From assembly GCA_038239005.1 (NCBI GenBank), contig JBBSFE010000009.1, positions 1 to 64,000 of the forward strand: DNA of 64,000 bases, written 5' to 3'. Positions within the stretch are counted from its first letter, which is position 1; every line of letters starts with the position of its first letter. Position numbers and translations under genes: made by a program. Shown one piece after another: positions 33,093 through 42,432 of this stretch. The notes beneath the pieces are model-generated. The model was not told the origin of the DNA, made no database searches, and saw nothing but the letters and a program-made list of their open reading frames with translations. This DNA comes from DASXHD01 sp038239005. Its GTDB lineage: Bacteria > Myxococcota_A > Polyangia > Polyangiales > Polyangiaceae.

Positions 33093-33851
33093 ATGAGATG
33101 GCTCGCGGCCCTTTGCCTCGCTGCATGCGCGCCAGAGCATGCGACGGTTGTCGTGGAGATCACGCCGCTTCCGACGGTTTCTGCGACCGGAGCCGTCATT
33201 GCTGCGCCGACATCGACCGCCACCCCGGCACCCAGCGCGCTGCTCGATGCGCGCGATCCGCGCCGAATCTCGACGCGATCACCCGTATTGGTGCAAACGG
33301 AAGTGCGCGCGCTCGAGCAGCTCGTGAACACGACCGCCCTCAACGCACCTGATCGGCCCGCGCTGCTCCGCAGGCTCGCGGAAGAGTACGTGGAGCTACG
33401 AAAGTCCGGCGTGGCCGCATCCTCGACGAAAGCCATCCAAGATTACGACGAGCTCGTAAAGCAATACCCTGCGTATCCGCAGCTCGATGAAGTGCGTTAC
33501 TTCCTCGGCCTCGAGTACGAGCTCGCCGGCGACCCAGCCAACGCGCGCAAGGCGTTGTACTCGCTCATTCGCGACACGCCGAATTCGAAGTTCGTGCCGT
33601 ATGCGTACTTCGCGTTCGGTGAAATGTTTTTTCACGAAGCCAAGAGCGACCCGAGCAAATTCCAGTTCGCGCAGCAGGCCTACGCCGAGACGTCGAAGTT
33701 CGCGAGCTCGCCGATGTTGCCCGAGGCGATGGCGCGTCTCTCCGAAGTGTATGCGGCGCAAGGCAACACACAGATGGCCGAATCTTTCAAACAACGACTC
33801 TTGCGCGACCATCCAACGAGCGCCGCAGCGCAGCGGTTGGGAGCGCCGTGA
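33093..33851 (+). CDS. TPR-repeat lipoprotein
   Basis: 252 residues from ATG 33093. Lipobox LAAC (Cys12) is followed by a Thr/Ala/Pro-rich linker and then at least four tetratricopeptide units: ALLRRLAEEYVELRK, AIQDYDELVKQYPAYPQLDEVRYFLGLEYELAGDPANARKALYSLI, PYAYFAFGEMFFHEA and LPEAMARLSEVYAAQGNTQMAESFKQRLLRDHP. Such proteins scaffold envelope complexes, as in the BamD/CpoB class, though no specific family is assigned. The stop overlaps the start of the LpoA-like gene (GTGA), so the products are likely partners. Confidence 0.82.
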   Translation: MRWLAALCLAACAPEHATVVVEITPLPTVSATGAVIAAPTSTATPAPSALLDARDPRRISTRSPVLVQTEVRALEQLVNTTALNAPDRPALLRRLAEEYVELRKSGVAASSTKAIQDYDELVKQYPAYPQLDEVRYFLGLEYELAGDPANARKALYSLIRDTPNSKFVPYAYFAFGEMFFHEAKSDPSKFQFAQQAYAETSKFASSPMLPEAMARLSEVYAAQGNTQMAESFKQRLLRDHPTSAAAQRLGAP

Positions 33852-35641
33852 AGCGCTTCTTTGCGTTGCTCTTCGCCGTCGTCGCGTGTGGCGCGGCCGC
33901 GGGCGAGCGACCCGTCGCGACGCTCTCGGCATCTCCCGAGGCGGGCAACCAGCTCGCGACGTTGCGCGATGCGTTCGAGCACGACGTGCACGACGCGAAG
34001 CTCGCCGCGCGATTCGACGAGCACATCAAGAAATTCCCACGCGACCGCGCAACGGCGCTCGCACGGCTCCACCTCGGCCACATCTTGCTCGACATGAAAG
34101 ACGCGGCCGGTGCACGCCGCGAGCTCGGCGCCGTGAACGAGCCCAAGCCTGGCAACGAGCATGATTTCTGGCTCGCCCTCCGCGCGCGATTGCTCCGCGC
34201 CGATGGGAAGGCCGACGACGCAGTCGCGCTCTTGCAATCACTCGTCGGCATCGTGGTCGACACGCCGCTGCGAACGATCTTGCTCGAAGAGGTCGCCGTC
34301 GCATCGATCGACGCACGCCGGCCGCTCGAAGCGGTCGCGTATCTCGATGGGTGGCTTCGCTCGGTGCCGCCGCACGCTCACAAGGAGACGCACGATCGCG
34401 TCGAGCAGCAGCTCTCGCGCATCGACCCGACGACGCTCGCGCAAACGCTCGAAGCCATGCAAGGCGAAGGAGCTGGCGGCTATTCGAACGAGCTGCAAAA
34501 GCTCGTCGCCGAAGCGCTCGCCAAACACGCGCTCGACGCACAAGACACGCACTTGGCGCAGCGACTCATCGATTCGTCGCTCGGAAAATATTTGACGGGT
34601 TCGACGGTCGGACAAGATCTGCGCGATCTCGCGACGAGCCTTCGCGGTGCGCACGCGGTCGTTGCACGAACGATCGGGCTCGTTTTGCCGATCGACACAC
34701 CCGAGCTCCGCGACGCCGCCGCCGATGCCGCGCGTGGCGCCGCGTTCGCTCTCGGGTTGCCTCGGGCGGTGACGACCGACGACGGCACGCGCCTCGTCAC
34801 GCGCGCAGACACCACATCCACACTCGATGCCTCGCTCGAAGAGCTCGCGGGCGCTGGCGCCGCCGTCGTGCTCGCAGGATTCGAGGAAGCGTCCGCCGAA
34901 CGCGCGTGCCGCTGGTCCGAAGAAAACGGTCTCGCGGTGATCACGTTCGCAGCACCCAAGACGCCGCCATCGCGTTTCTGTTTCGTCGCAGGTGAGTCGC
35001 GCGCGACGAGCGTGGCACTCCTCGTCGCGGAGCTCGAGAAGCGCGCGGGCAAGCGTCACGCAAAAGTCGTCGCGGTCTCCAGTGCATCCGCGGAAGCATC
35101 GTTTGCGCAAACGAAGTCGACCGCGCTCGAGCTCTTGCCGACGTTTCGTTGCGAGCCGCCGTACTCGCGCTCGCGCATGCCGCTCGACGAATGGGCGAAG
35201 GCAGGTGCTCACGATTTTCTCGTCTCCGCTCCGACGGGCTGCGTGCGAACGCTCTTGCCCGCGCTTCCGCGTGGCTCGGAGGTTGGCCTCGCGCTCGAAG
35301 CAACGTCAGGTGACGACGACTCACACATCGCGCGCGGCGGCGTTCACGCGTTTGCGATCGCACCCGCCGTCACTCCGCAGTTCGACGAGTACACCAAACA
35401 GTTCGGCGGCAAACCCAGCTACTGGACCGCGCTCGGTCGGGATGGCGCGCTCCTCGCTCACGCCGCTGAAGTCGATCTCCCAAACGATCGCGTGACGACG
35501 TCGACGGAGATCACGCATCGTCGCGAGCTCGCGCGCGCAGGGTTGGTTGCGGCGAAGGCCACACTATGGACGACAGACGTCAGCAGTTTCGGCCAGGACC
35601 ACAAGCTTCCAAGGACACTACGTGTCGTGGATCTGCCGTGA
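33848..35641 (+). CDS. LpoA-like lipoprotein (TPR plus periplasmic-binding-type domain)
   Basis: 597 residues from GTG 33848. Lipobox VVAC (Cys14). Residues about 35-245 are helical repeats (ARLHLGHILLDMKDAAGARRELG, DFWLALRARLLRADGKADDAVALLQ). From about 275 a type-I periplasmic-binding domain begins with VARTIGLVLPIDTPELRDAAADAARGAAFALGL and continues ELAGAGAAVVLAGFEEASAERACRWSEENGLAVITFAAP. The TPR-then-binding-domain order is that of LpoA, the outer-membrane activator of penicillin-binding protein PBP1A in gammaproteobacteria; the function here is inferred. It is coupled to the TPR lipoprotein gene. Confidence 0.75.
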   Translation: MKRFFALLFAVVACGAAAGERPVATLSASPEAGNQLATLRDAFEHDVHDAKLAARFDEHIKKFPRDRATALARLHLGHILLDMKDAAGARRELGAVNEPKPGNEHDFWLALRARLLRADGKADDAVALLQSLVGIVVDTPLRTILLEEVAVASIDARRPLEAVAYLDGWLRSVPPHAHKETHDRVEQQLSRIDPTTLAQTLEAMQGEGAGGYSNELQKLVAEALAKHALDAQDTHLAQRLIDSSLGKYLTGSTVGQDLRDLATSLRGAHAVVARTIGLVLPIDTPELRDAAADAARGAAFALGLPRAVTTDDGTRLVTRADTTSTLDASLEELAGAGAAVVLAGFEEASAERACRWSEENGLAVITFAAPKTPPSRFCFVAGESRATSVALLVAELEKRAGKRHAKVVAVSSASAEASFAQTKSTALELLPTFRCEPPYSRSRMPLDEWAKAGAHDFLVSAPTGCVRTLLPALPRGSEVGLALEATSGDDDSHIARGGVHAFAIAPAVTPQFDEYTKQFGGKPSYWTALGRDGALLAHAAEVDLPNDRVTTSTEITHRRELARAGLVAAKATLWTTDVSSFGQDHKLPRTLRVVDLP

Positions 35642-35688
35642 GTCACTGAAAACTGGCATTGTCGTGCGCTCGCCGTAATGTGTACGGC

Positions 35689-36726
35689 GTGCGACCCGCG
35701 CTACTTTGCATTGTGCTCGCCCTTTCGTGCACACCCGAGAAGATGCCGCCGAACCTCGGCGACTTCGACGGAACCGCGCCGCCGCCCGTAGGCGGTGGTG
35801 GTGGTGGAGGCGGCGATGGTGGCCTCAACGGTGATGCAGGCGTGAGCGCAATCGCAGCGGCGTCGAACCCGCGCGGGATTTTTCTCGCGAACGGCTACGT
35901 CTACTTCACGAACAACGCGAGTGGCGCAGCCGACGGAACCGTGTCGGCCGTATCGACTGCCGGCGGCGCCGTCTTCAATCTCGCGACCGGCCTCGGCGGA
36001 CCCGCCGCGCTCAGCGTCGCATCGGGCGTCGTGTTCTTCACGCTGTCGCCAGCCTCGGGCACTGGCGGCGTGTCTGCCGTTGCGGTCACTGGCGGCGCGG
36101 TCACTCCGATTCGTCAGAGCGTCACGGGCGCGCGCGCGATCGTGGCCGACGCAACCAACGTTTACTGGGCGATCGATTCTGGCAGCGGCGGGCCGGCGAT
36201 CCTCGAATGGGTTCCCATTGCGGGCGGCACCGTGAAGCAGCTCTCCGCAGTCACAGGCGACGCATCGCCAACCGCTCTCGCTCTCCTCGGGAACGCGCTG
36301 TTTCTCGCAACGACGGGCACGCAAGCCGCCATCTTCCAAGGCATCACGACAGGCGCGGGCGGTCTCAATCAGCTCGACGTGCCTGCCCCGCTTACGTTTG
36401 CCGATGTCGTTGCGTCGTCTTCGAACGTCTACGCCGTCATCGACGATGGCGCTCCGAGCGGTGCGATCGTGAATTACCCGCGCGGTACGGGCTCACCGTC
36501 GACCATCGCGTCGAGCTTGAACCACCCGCAGCGCCTCGCGCTCGACGGCTCCAACCTTTATTTCACCGACCCGCTCGGCGGCAACGTCTGGGTGCTCAAC
36601 GTCTCGACGCCCACGATCCCGCCCGCGCTTTACGTGAGCGGCCTCAATGCGCCACTCCCGATCGCCGTGGCCGATGCGCTCTACGTCGGCGACGCGGACG
36701 CCATCATCCGCATTCCGAAGCTCTGA
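35689..36726 (+). CDS. beta-propeller-like lipoprotein
   Basis: 345 residues from GTG 35689; the longer frame upstream would precede the signal peptide by ten unneeded residues. Lipobox LALSC (Cys13 or so). A Gly-rich linker is followed by regularly spaced units ending in phrases such as GYVYFTN, GVVFFTL, NVYWAID, NALFLAT, NVYAVID, NLYFTDP and ALYVGD, each about 45 residues apart, which indicates a six- or seven-bladed propeller. No catalytic motif is visible. It may bind ligands at the surface. Confidence 0.8.
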   Translation: MRPALLCIVLALSCTPEKMPPNLGDFDGTAPPPVGGGGGGGGDGGLNGDAGVSAIAAASNPRGIFLANGYVYFTNNASGAADGTVSAVSTAGGAVFNLATGLGGPAALSVASGVVFFTLSPASGTGGVSAVAVTGGAVTPIRQSVTGARAIVADATNVYWAIDSGSGGPAILEWVPIAGGTVKQLSAVTGDASPTALALLGNALFLATTGTQAAIFQGITTGAGGLNQLDVPAPLTFADVVASSSNVYAVIDDGAPSGAIVNYPRGTGSPSTIASSLNHPQRLALDGSNLYFTDPLGGNVWVLNVSTPTIPPALYVSGLNAPLPIAVADALYVGDADAIIRIPKL

Positions 36727-36762
36727 GTGGACATCTTCCCGGCGAGGTGATTTCGTCGCGAC

Positions 36763-38277
36763 GTGACCACCCGTTTCAAGAAGGTTTTGATCGCCAACCG
36801 CGGTGAAATCGCGGTGCGCATCACGCGCACGCTCCACGAGATGGGCATCGCTGCCGTCGCCGTTTATTCGGACGTCGACCGCGCCGCGCTCCACGTTCGC
36901 CGCGCCGACGAGGCCTACCCGATCGGCCCCGCGCCCGCGGCCGAGAGCTATTTGCGCGTCGACAAGATCGTCGATGTCGCAAAAAAAAGCGGATGCGACG
37001 CCATCGCACCGGGCTACGGATTTTTGAGCGAGAACCCCGCGCTTCCGGAAGCGTGCGAGCGCGCCGGGATCGTCTTCATCGGACCACCCGCGAGCGCGAT
37101 GCGCGCGATGGGCACAAAACCGGCCGCGCGCAAACGCATGGCCGAAGCAGGCGTGCCCATCACGCCGGGCGCCACCTGCGACAACGCCGACGAAGCCGCG
37201 GCAGCGGCGAAGAAGATTGGTTTCCCCGTGATGCTCAAGGCCGCAAGCGGCGGCGGTGGCAAAGGCATGCGCCTCGTGAACAGCGAGTCCGAAATGAAGA
37301 GCGCATGGGAGCGCGCGCGCAGCGAAGCCAAAAAATTCTTCGGCGACGACACCGTGTATCTCGAAAAAGCGATCGACCGACCGCGTCACGTCGAGATCCA
37401 AGTCCTCGGCGATCGCGAAGGCAATTGCGTTCACGTCTTCGAGCGCGACTGCTCCATTCAACGCCGCAACCAGAAGGTCGTCGAGGAGACGCCATCACCC
37501 GCGGCTCCACACGATCTCGTGGCGCGAATGGGCGCCATTGCCGTCACGGGCGCGAAGGCCGTCGGCTATTTTTCGGCGGGCACATTCGAATTTTTGCTCT
37601 CGCCCGATGGCAGTTTTTATTTTTTGGAGATGAACACGCGCTTGCAAGTCGAGCATCCCGTGACAGAGCTCGTCACGGGGCTCGATCTCGTTCGCGAGAT
37701 GGTGCTCATCGCGCAAGGTGACAAACTAGGGTTCGTTCAAGAGGAGCTCACGCGGCACGGCGCCGCCATCGAGTGCCGCATCTACGCCGAAGATCCCGCG
37801 AGCGGGTTCTTGCCTTCACCCGGCGTGATTCACGATCTCGAAGTGCCCGCAGGCCCCGGCATTCGCGACGACGGAGGCGCCTACGCCGGCGCGACCATCT
37901 CGAGCTACTACGACCCGCTCGTCTCGAAGCTTTGCGCGTGGGCACCGACGCGTGATCGCGCGCTCGCACGAATGCGGCGCGCTCTCGAGGAGTACGTCGT
38001 CACCGGGATTCGCACGAACATCGCGTTTCACCAAAAACTTTTGCAACACCCGGACTTCGTCGCCGGCAAATACGACACCGGCTTCCTCGAACGAAACAAA
38101 GACGACCTTCTTGGATACGCCGCCGTACCCGAAGATCAGCGCGCGTCGCTCGCCGTTGCCGTCGCGATTGCAGCGTCGCGGCTCGAACGCGTGACGGGCG
38201 CCAAAACCGCCGAGGTCAGCGAGTCGCGCACGCAGCTCTCACCGTGGGTCGCCGCCCAACGCGGGCAACGACGTTAG
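36763..38277 (+). CDS. accC: biotin carboxylase subunit (acetyl/propionyl-CoA carboxylase)
   Basis: 504 residues from GTG 36763. This ATP-grasp enzyme carboxylates biotin. The N-domain FKKVLIANRGEIAVRI, the Gly-rich ATP loop KAASGGGGKGMR, ERPRHVEIQ-like DRPRHVEIQVLGD, ERDCSIQRRNQKVVEE, and LEMNTRLQVEHPVTE are all present. The protein stops after the biotin-carboxylase C-domain with about 50 extra residues and lacks a biotinyl-lysine domain (no MKM). The carboxyltransferase and biotin carrier are not in the window, so acetyl-CoA versus propionyl/methylcrotonyl-CoA specificity cannot be decided. Confidence 0.9.
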   Translation: MTTRFKKVLIANRGEIAVRITRTLHEMGIAAVAVYSDVDRAALHVRRADEAYPIGPAPAAESYLRVDKIVDVAKKSGCDAIAPGYGFLSENPALPEACERAGIVFIGPPASAMRAMGTKPAARKRMAEAGVPITPGATCDNADEAAAAAKKIGFPVMLKAASGGGGKGMRLVNSESEMKSAWERARSEAKKFFGDDTVYLEKAIDRPRHVEIQVLGDREGNCVHVFERDCSIQRRNQKVVEETPSPAAPHDLVARMGAIAVTGAKAVGYFSAGTFEFLLSPDGSFYFLEMNTRLQVEHPVTELVTGLDLVREMVLIAQGDKLGFVQEELTRHGAAIECRIYAEDPASGFLPSPGVIHDLEVPAGPGIRDDGGAYAGATISSYYDPLVSKLCAWAPTRDRALARMRRALEEYVVTGIRTNIAFHQKLLQHPDFVAGKYDTGFLERNKDDLLGYAAVPEDQRASLAVAVAIAASRLERVTGAKTAEVSESRTQLSPWVAAQRGQRR

Positions 38278-38287
38278 CAAAACTGAA

Positions 38288-38824
38288 TCAGCCGCCGTCG
38301 CCGGCTGCGTCTTTCGGTGCTGCGTCCGCGGGGAGGCCGCCGTCTCCGCCGATGCATGCCGCTTGGCACTTCGAGTAGGCGCATCCGAAGAGGGCGGTGA
38401 GGTTCGTGTTGCCGCTCAAGATCGCTTGCTCGCCGCACGTGGTGAAGTCGCCGGTCTGTGCGACGCACGTGACCGTGTCGATGACGCCTTGTCGGCAGAG
38501 GCAGTCGCCGTTGCACGATGTGATCTGGCCGCCGCACTGAGTCTTGAAGCAATCGACGCACGGACCGATGGCGAAGCCACCCGCATCCACGTCGAGGCCT
38601 GCGTCACCTGACGGAAGGTACTGAAGAAGATCGGGCGCATCGCATCCGGCTTCGGGTGCTACGTCGGGCGCGACGTCGGCGGTGACGTCCTTCTGCGTGG
38701 TGACGTCGGTTGCGGCGTCCTTGAGGGTGTCGTCCGTTTGAGAGCCACATGCCGAGACGACGCACATGGCCGTGAGCGGGGCGAGAAGGCCGACGAAAGC
38801 GATTGCAGGAATACGAAAGCGCAT
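38288..38824 (-). CDS. cysteine-rich lipoprotein of unknown function
   Basis: 178 residues from ATG 38824. Lipobox VSAC (Cys26), followed by a linker of Asp, Val, Thr and Ala (DAATDVTTQKDVTADVAPDVAPEAG). The mature domain has 12 or so cysteines in pairs (GPCVDCFKTQCGG, SCNGDCLCRQG, VTCVAQTGDFTTCGEQ, GCAYSKCQAACIGG), which suggests a small disulfide-rich domain. The C-terminus is Gly/Ala/Asp-rich. It is divergent from the lipase-like gene, with a strong hairpin in the shared upstream region. Confidence 0.72.
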   Translation of the reverse strand: MRFRIPAIAFVGLLAPLTAMCVVSACGSQTDDTLKDAATDVTTQKDVTADVAPDVAPEAGCDAPDLLQYLPSGDAGLDVDAGGFAIGPCVDCFKTQCGGQITSCNGDCLCRQGVIDTVTCVAQTGDFTTCGEQAILSGNTNLTALFGCAYSKCQAACIGGDGGLPADAAPKDAAGDGG

Positions 38825-38902
38825 CGGCGCAGCATACCAACGACCACACTTTGGGCTACTCCTTTTGAGCGCGCCAAAGGCACACTCAAAAAATCTCTTG
38901 CT

Positions 38903-38929
38903 GGGAAGTGCGGCGCGCCGCACGTTCCC
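38903..38929. promoter_or_regulatory. strong inverted repeat in divergent promoter region
   Basis: A near-perfect inverted repeat of 27 bases: GGGAA then GTGCGGCG, mirrored by CGCCGCAC and TTCCC with a one-base bulge. It ends 8 bases before the ATG of the lipase-like gene and lies in the gap shared with the divergent lipoprotein gene. A smaller repeat, TTTTGAG/CTCAAAA, lies at 38863-38891. Either could be an operator or a transcript hairpin that affects translation. Confidence 0.4.
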
Positions 38930-38937
38930 AATTGGTC

Positions 38938-41325
38938 ATGCACCTTCGTCATTGGCTTCTAGTCGGGGCGTCATTTTTCGCGTGCAGCAGCACGCCTTCG
39001 GGGCCCACGGTTCGATTCATCACGACCGACGCAACGCCCAATTTCATGGACGTTCCGTTTCCGTCGGACGCGTACTTGCAGAACGGGCACATCGGCACGA
39101 TTCCGGGGCTCGACGCCATCTTCACCGTCAATTCGGAGATGCTCCAGCACGCGCTTCTCGTCCACGACGGCTTCGGGCGCACCACATACGCCGCGTTTTA
39201 CGTCGATGATCCATCGCTGCCGCCGAACGACGATGACTCGGTCGCCGCCGCGCTCATCGACACGACGACGCTTCCGCAAAGCGAGACGGAATGTGGGTCG
39301 GCCGCGAGCTCGGTGTTCTTGTTCGACCTCGACGCGAGCGCGAAGGTGCCTTGCCGCGCAGCGTTTCACAAGGCGCCGCAAGGTCACACGCGACCGGTCC
39401 TTGGTGTCGGGCCGGCGCGCGGCGTCGTGCTAGCGGGCGGGCACAAAATCGCGGCGGTGCTCACGAGCCGCATCAAAGACAAGAGCGGCAAGGCACTCTC
39501 GGCGAGCGCTGACTTCCAGAAAATCGCGACCGGTGATCGCACCGCTGGTGTCGGCGCTCTCTATGGCGGCGCATTCGACACGGTCAAAGCAGCGATCGGT
39601 GGCGACCTCGGCAAAGACGAGATCGTCGGGCTCGCCGTCTACACGACGAACAAAATGGAAGAGGAGCTCTACGGGCTTCGCGACGAGCTCGAAGATTCGG
39701 CGACACCGACACTCTCGTGGGACGCGCCCACGATGGCGCCGATGGGCGCCGCGAAATTCACGAACGTGTCGCCGCTGCCCGCGGGTTTCACGGCGAGCCT
39801 CGATGATTGGCTCGGCGTCGCGACCGAGAAGCTTCCCGACGGCACCGACGATCCGGACCGGCTTCTTCCAGTGCCTGCGCACGACGCCATCGACGCCGCA
39901 GGTTCGGCCGTGTTCGACGCCATCAATTATCTGAGCGTGCGCGCGGGTGGATACGGCGACGACGACCACGCCAACTTCGCACGCGACGGGAGCGGCAAAA
40001 TCATCCCCGCGCCGGAAAAACCCACCGACAAAATCTGGGTCACGTTGTTCGTTCCAAAGAAGGCCATGCCCGCAAGCGGATATCCCGTCGTGATCGTGCA
40101 ACATGGTCTGTCGAGCTCGCGCGAATACGCGTTCAGCCTGGCCAACACGTTTTGCAAGAACGGTTGGATGGTCGCCGCGATCGACAGCGTCACGTTTGGC
40201 GCGCGCGCACCCGAGGCGATCTACCAAGTCGACCAGCACAGTTCGTGGGCGACCGCGCCGGGCGCGAAGTTCGACGGACCCGATGGGCTCGCCGATCCCG
40301 TCGCCGGCAGCTTCAACAGCTCCGCTGATCTTTTCGGCACGCTACTCAACATCGGCGCGTTTCGGGATCAATTGAGGCAATCAGAGATCGACACCGCGCA
40401 GGTCGCGAAGGTGCTGCGGTCGAATCCAGATTTGTCTCCGCTGCAAACGGGCGCGGTCGCACCAAAGATCGATCCAGCACACGTCGCGTATGTGGGTGAC
40501 TCGCTTGGTGGCATCGAAGGCGCCGTCGCGGCCGCCATCGAACCGAAGCTCGACGCATGGGCGCTCAACGTCGCGGGCGGCGGCATCGTCCTCGAGGTTG
40601 CAGCGCGATCGCCGGTCATCAGTCCGCAGCTCAACGGTGGCGGGCTCAACTTCGGCTTCACAGGCGATCAATTCAGCGATGTGCACGTTGCGGTCACGCT
40701 CATCGAGACGATCGCCGAGCCGGGCGATCCGTTGCTCTACGCATCACACCTCGTGACGTCACCACACACGCTCAAGGGGAGCCCAACCAAACCGCGCAAT
40801 TTACTTCAAATCGAGGTGCTGTTCGACGAGCTCGTCACGAACGAAGGTGACGAAGCGCTCGCACGCGCTGCGGGAATGTCGCTCGCTGGCCCGAACGTCG
40901 GATCGAACGCGGAGCTTTTGGACCTCGTGCATCCCGAGCAGAACCTGCGCGCGGTTCCGCTCGCGACGGTCAATCCGGACGCCACCGGTATTCACGACAC
41001 ACCCATGACGGGCGTGACAGCGGTGGTCGTGCAGGTGGGTCCCGGAACGCATGGATCGGACTTCGTCGATTCCAAGGGCCACCGCACATTTGCGGCTCCG
41101 TGGGCGCTCTTCGACCAACTCCAGCCATTTCCGAGCGCGCCTACCGCCTACGACGTGAGCTGCCCGTATCGCGAGCTCCAAACGGCCGTGACGGGATTTT
41201 TCACGGGCGCATTCGGTGGGCAAACACCGTCGGTTTCGGGCTTCAAACCCCCCGTTCGCGATCTCGACGGCGATGGCACGCCGGACGCCACGGACCCTGA
41301 CCCAAACGATCCGACTAAGAAGTAG
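38938..41325 (+). CDS. lipase-like alpha/beta-hydrolase lipoprotein
   Basis: 795 residues from ATG 38938. Lipobox FFAC (Cys16). The N-terminal region (PNFMDVPFPSDAYLQNG onward) resembles the conserved N-domain of bacterial virulence-factor lipases. The hydrolase domain from about 365 has VVIVQHGLSSSR for the oxyanion hole and GDSLGG as nucleophile elbow with the Ser at about 524. A catalytic His is likely in GPGTHGSDF near residue 705. The C-terminus ends in DLDGDGTPDATDPDPNDP, a Ca-binding thrombospondin-3-like unit. A surface-anchored esterase or lipase is inferred; the substrate is unknown. Confidence 0.82.
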   Translation: MHLRHWLLVGASFFACSSTPSGPTVRFITTDATPNFMDVPFPSDAYLQNGHIGTIPGLDAIFTVNSEMLQHALLVHDGFGRTTYAAFYVDDPSLPPNDDDSVAAALIDTTTLPQSETECGSAASSVFLFDLDASAKVPCRAAFHKAPQGHTRPVLGVGPARGVVLAGGHKIAAVLTSRIKDKSGKALSASADFQKIATGDRTAGVGALYGGAFDTVKAAIGGDLGKDEIVGLAVYTTNKMEEELYGLRDELEDSATPTLSWDAPTMAPMGAAKFTNVSPLPAGFTASLDDWLGVATEKLPDGTDDPDRLLPVPAHDAIDAAGSAVFDAINYLSVRAGGYGDDDHANFARDGSGKIIPAPEKPTDKIWVTLFVPKKAMPASGYPVVIVQHGLSSSREYAFSLANTFCKNGWMVAAIDSVTFGARAPEAIYQVDQHSSWATAPGAKFDGPDGLADPVAGSFNSSADLFGTLLNIGAFRDQLRQSEIDTAQVAKVLRSNPDLSPLQTGAVAPKIDPAHVAYVGDSLGGIEGAVAAAIEPKLDAWALNVAGGGIVLEVAARSPVISPQLNGGGLNFGFTGDQFSDVHVAVTLIETIAEPGDPLLYASHLVTSPHTLKGSPTKPRNLLQIEVLFDELVTNEGDEALARAAGMSLAGPNVGSNAELLDLVHPEQNLRAVPLATVNPDATGIHDTPMTGVTAVVVQVGPGTHGSDFVDSKGHRTFAAPWALFDQLQPFPSAPTAYDVSCPYRELQTAVTGFFTGAFGGQTPSVSGFKPPVRDLDGDGTPDATDPDPNDPTKK

Positions 41326-41397
41326 ACGCACGTAGTTTTCGCGCCGGCGCGTACCGGCCAAAGATGGAACCCGGTGCTAACGTCCATATGAAATCGG

Positions 41398-42378
41398 ATG
41401 TCGGCATCGGTGCGTTTTCCGCTCGGCCCCCCCGCGACCAACATCTTCGGGTGGCTCGCGGTCACGGCTGTGTTCGTTCCGGTGCCCTTCGTGTGGGCGC
41501 GCCCGATTTGGTTTCAAGCCGCGATGGTGATTGCGGTCGCGGCGTCGATCGCGCTCGCGATCGTGCACCGCATTCGCACGCGTCCTCGGGGCTGGGTCGT
41601 CGCGCACGGTTGGGGGCTTTCGCGATCGTCGAAGAAGCGGCCGGAGCAAACCGTTGCGCGCTACGCCGAGTCGTTCGGCGTCACGCTCCTCGCGAGCCAA
41701 GCGAAGAGGCGCGCCATCCTCGCGCTGACGACGCCGACGCAAACACGCTTCATCGGCGTGCGCCTCGAAGGTCCGTCGGCTGGGGCGCTGCTCACACACG
41801 CATCGATCGTCGCCGACGGTGACGCGCTCACAGCGCACGCAAGTGACGATGGCTCGATGTCGGCAGATGCGGCCCTCGCGCTTCTCCGTTTGATTCGCGA
41901 GCGCGCTCCGAACGCGCAGCGCCGTTTGTATCTCTCGGGCACGCGCGGTGAACGCATCGTGCTCGATGGGTCCGAGCTCCGCGTGGAGACGCGCACGAAG
42001 AAGATGGCGATCGACTTGCTGTTGCCGGTCGAGTGGCGCGGCTTTTTGTTTCACGAGACGCTCGGCGCCGCGGCGAGCATCTATCAAGCCACGTGGATTC
42101 GTCAGGGCGCGTCCGAGATCGTTCTCGTCGCGCCGATGCCCACCGAGCTCCTCGTTTCCGCGTCGCGCAATAGCCCCGCGACGCCAATGACGGGCGCCCG
42201 CCGCGTGCGCGAAGCCCAGCTCATTCAATCCAACCCGGACGAGCCCCCGCCGGGCGATCTCCGCACCGGTATCGAGCGCGTCTTCATGCTCCCCGTTCGC
42301 GAGGCCCTCGCACGCGCGCCGCTCCCAGCCCGCAGCGCCCCGCCGAAACGCGTCTCCTCTCCGGACCTCGGCGCCTAG
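41398..42378 (+). CDS. membrane protein of unknown function
   Basis: 326 residues. Two membrane segments lie near the N-terminus (about 16-33 and 39-56), followed by a basic stretch (HRIRTRPRGW) and a soluble region of about 260 residues with mixed strands and helices (RRAILALTTPTQTRFIGVRLEG, DAALALLRLIRERAP, RGERIVLDGSELRVETRTKK). The tail is Pro/Arg-rich. No conserved motif is evident. It precedes metG by about 55 bases on the same strand. Confidence 0.7.
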   Translation: MSASVRFPLGPPATNIFGWLAVTAVFVPVPFVWARPIWFQAAMVIAVAASIALAIVHRIRTRPRGWVVAHGWGLSRSSKKRPEQTVARYAESFGVTLLASQAKRRAILALTTPTQTRFIGVRLEGPSAGALLTHASIVADGDALTAHASDDGSMSADAALALLRLIRERAPNAQRRLYLSGTRGERIVLDGSELRVETRTKKMAIDLLLPVEWRGFLFHETLGAAASIYQATWIRQGASEIVLVAPMPTELLVSASRNSPATPMTGARRVREAQLIQSNPDEPPPGDLRTGIERVFMLPVREALARAPLPARSAPPKRVSSPDLGA

Positions 42379-42432
42379 GCGCGTGTTGTCCAGCGGATGC
42401 CGCGTGCGGCGTCTGTGATAATGACGAACCGC

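Noticed and set aside
36763..38277. Pyruvate carboxylase
   Set aside because: The protein ends after the biotin-carboxylase domain; no carboxyltransferase or biotinyl domain follows.
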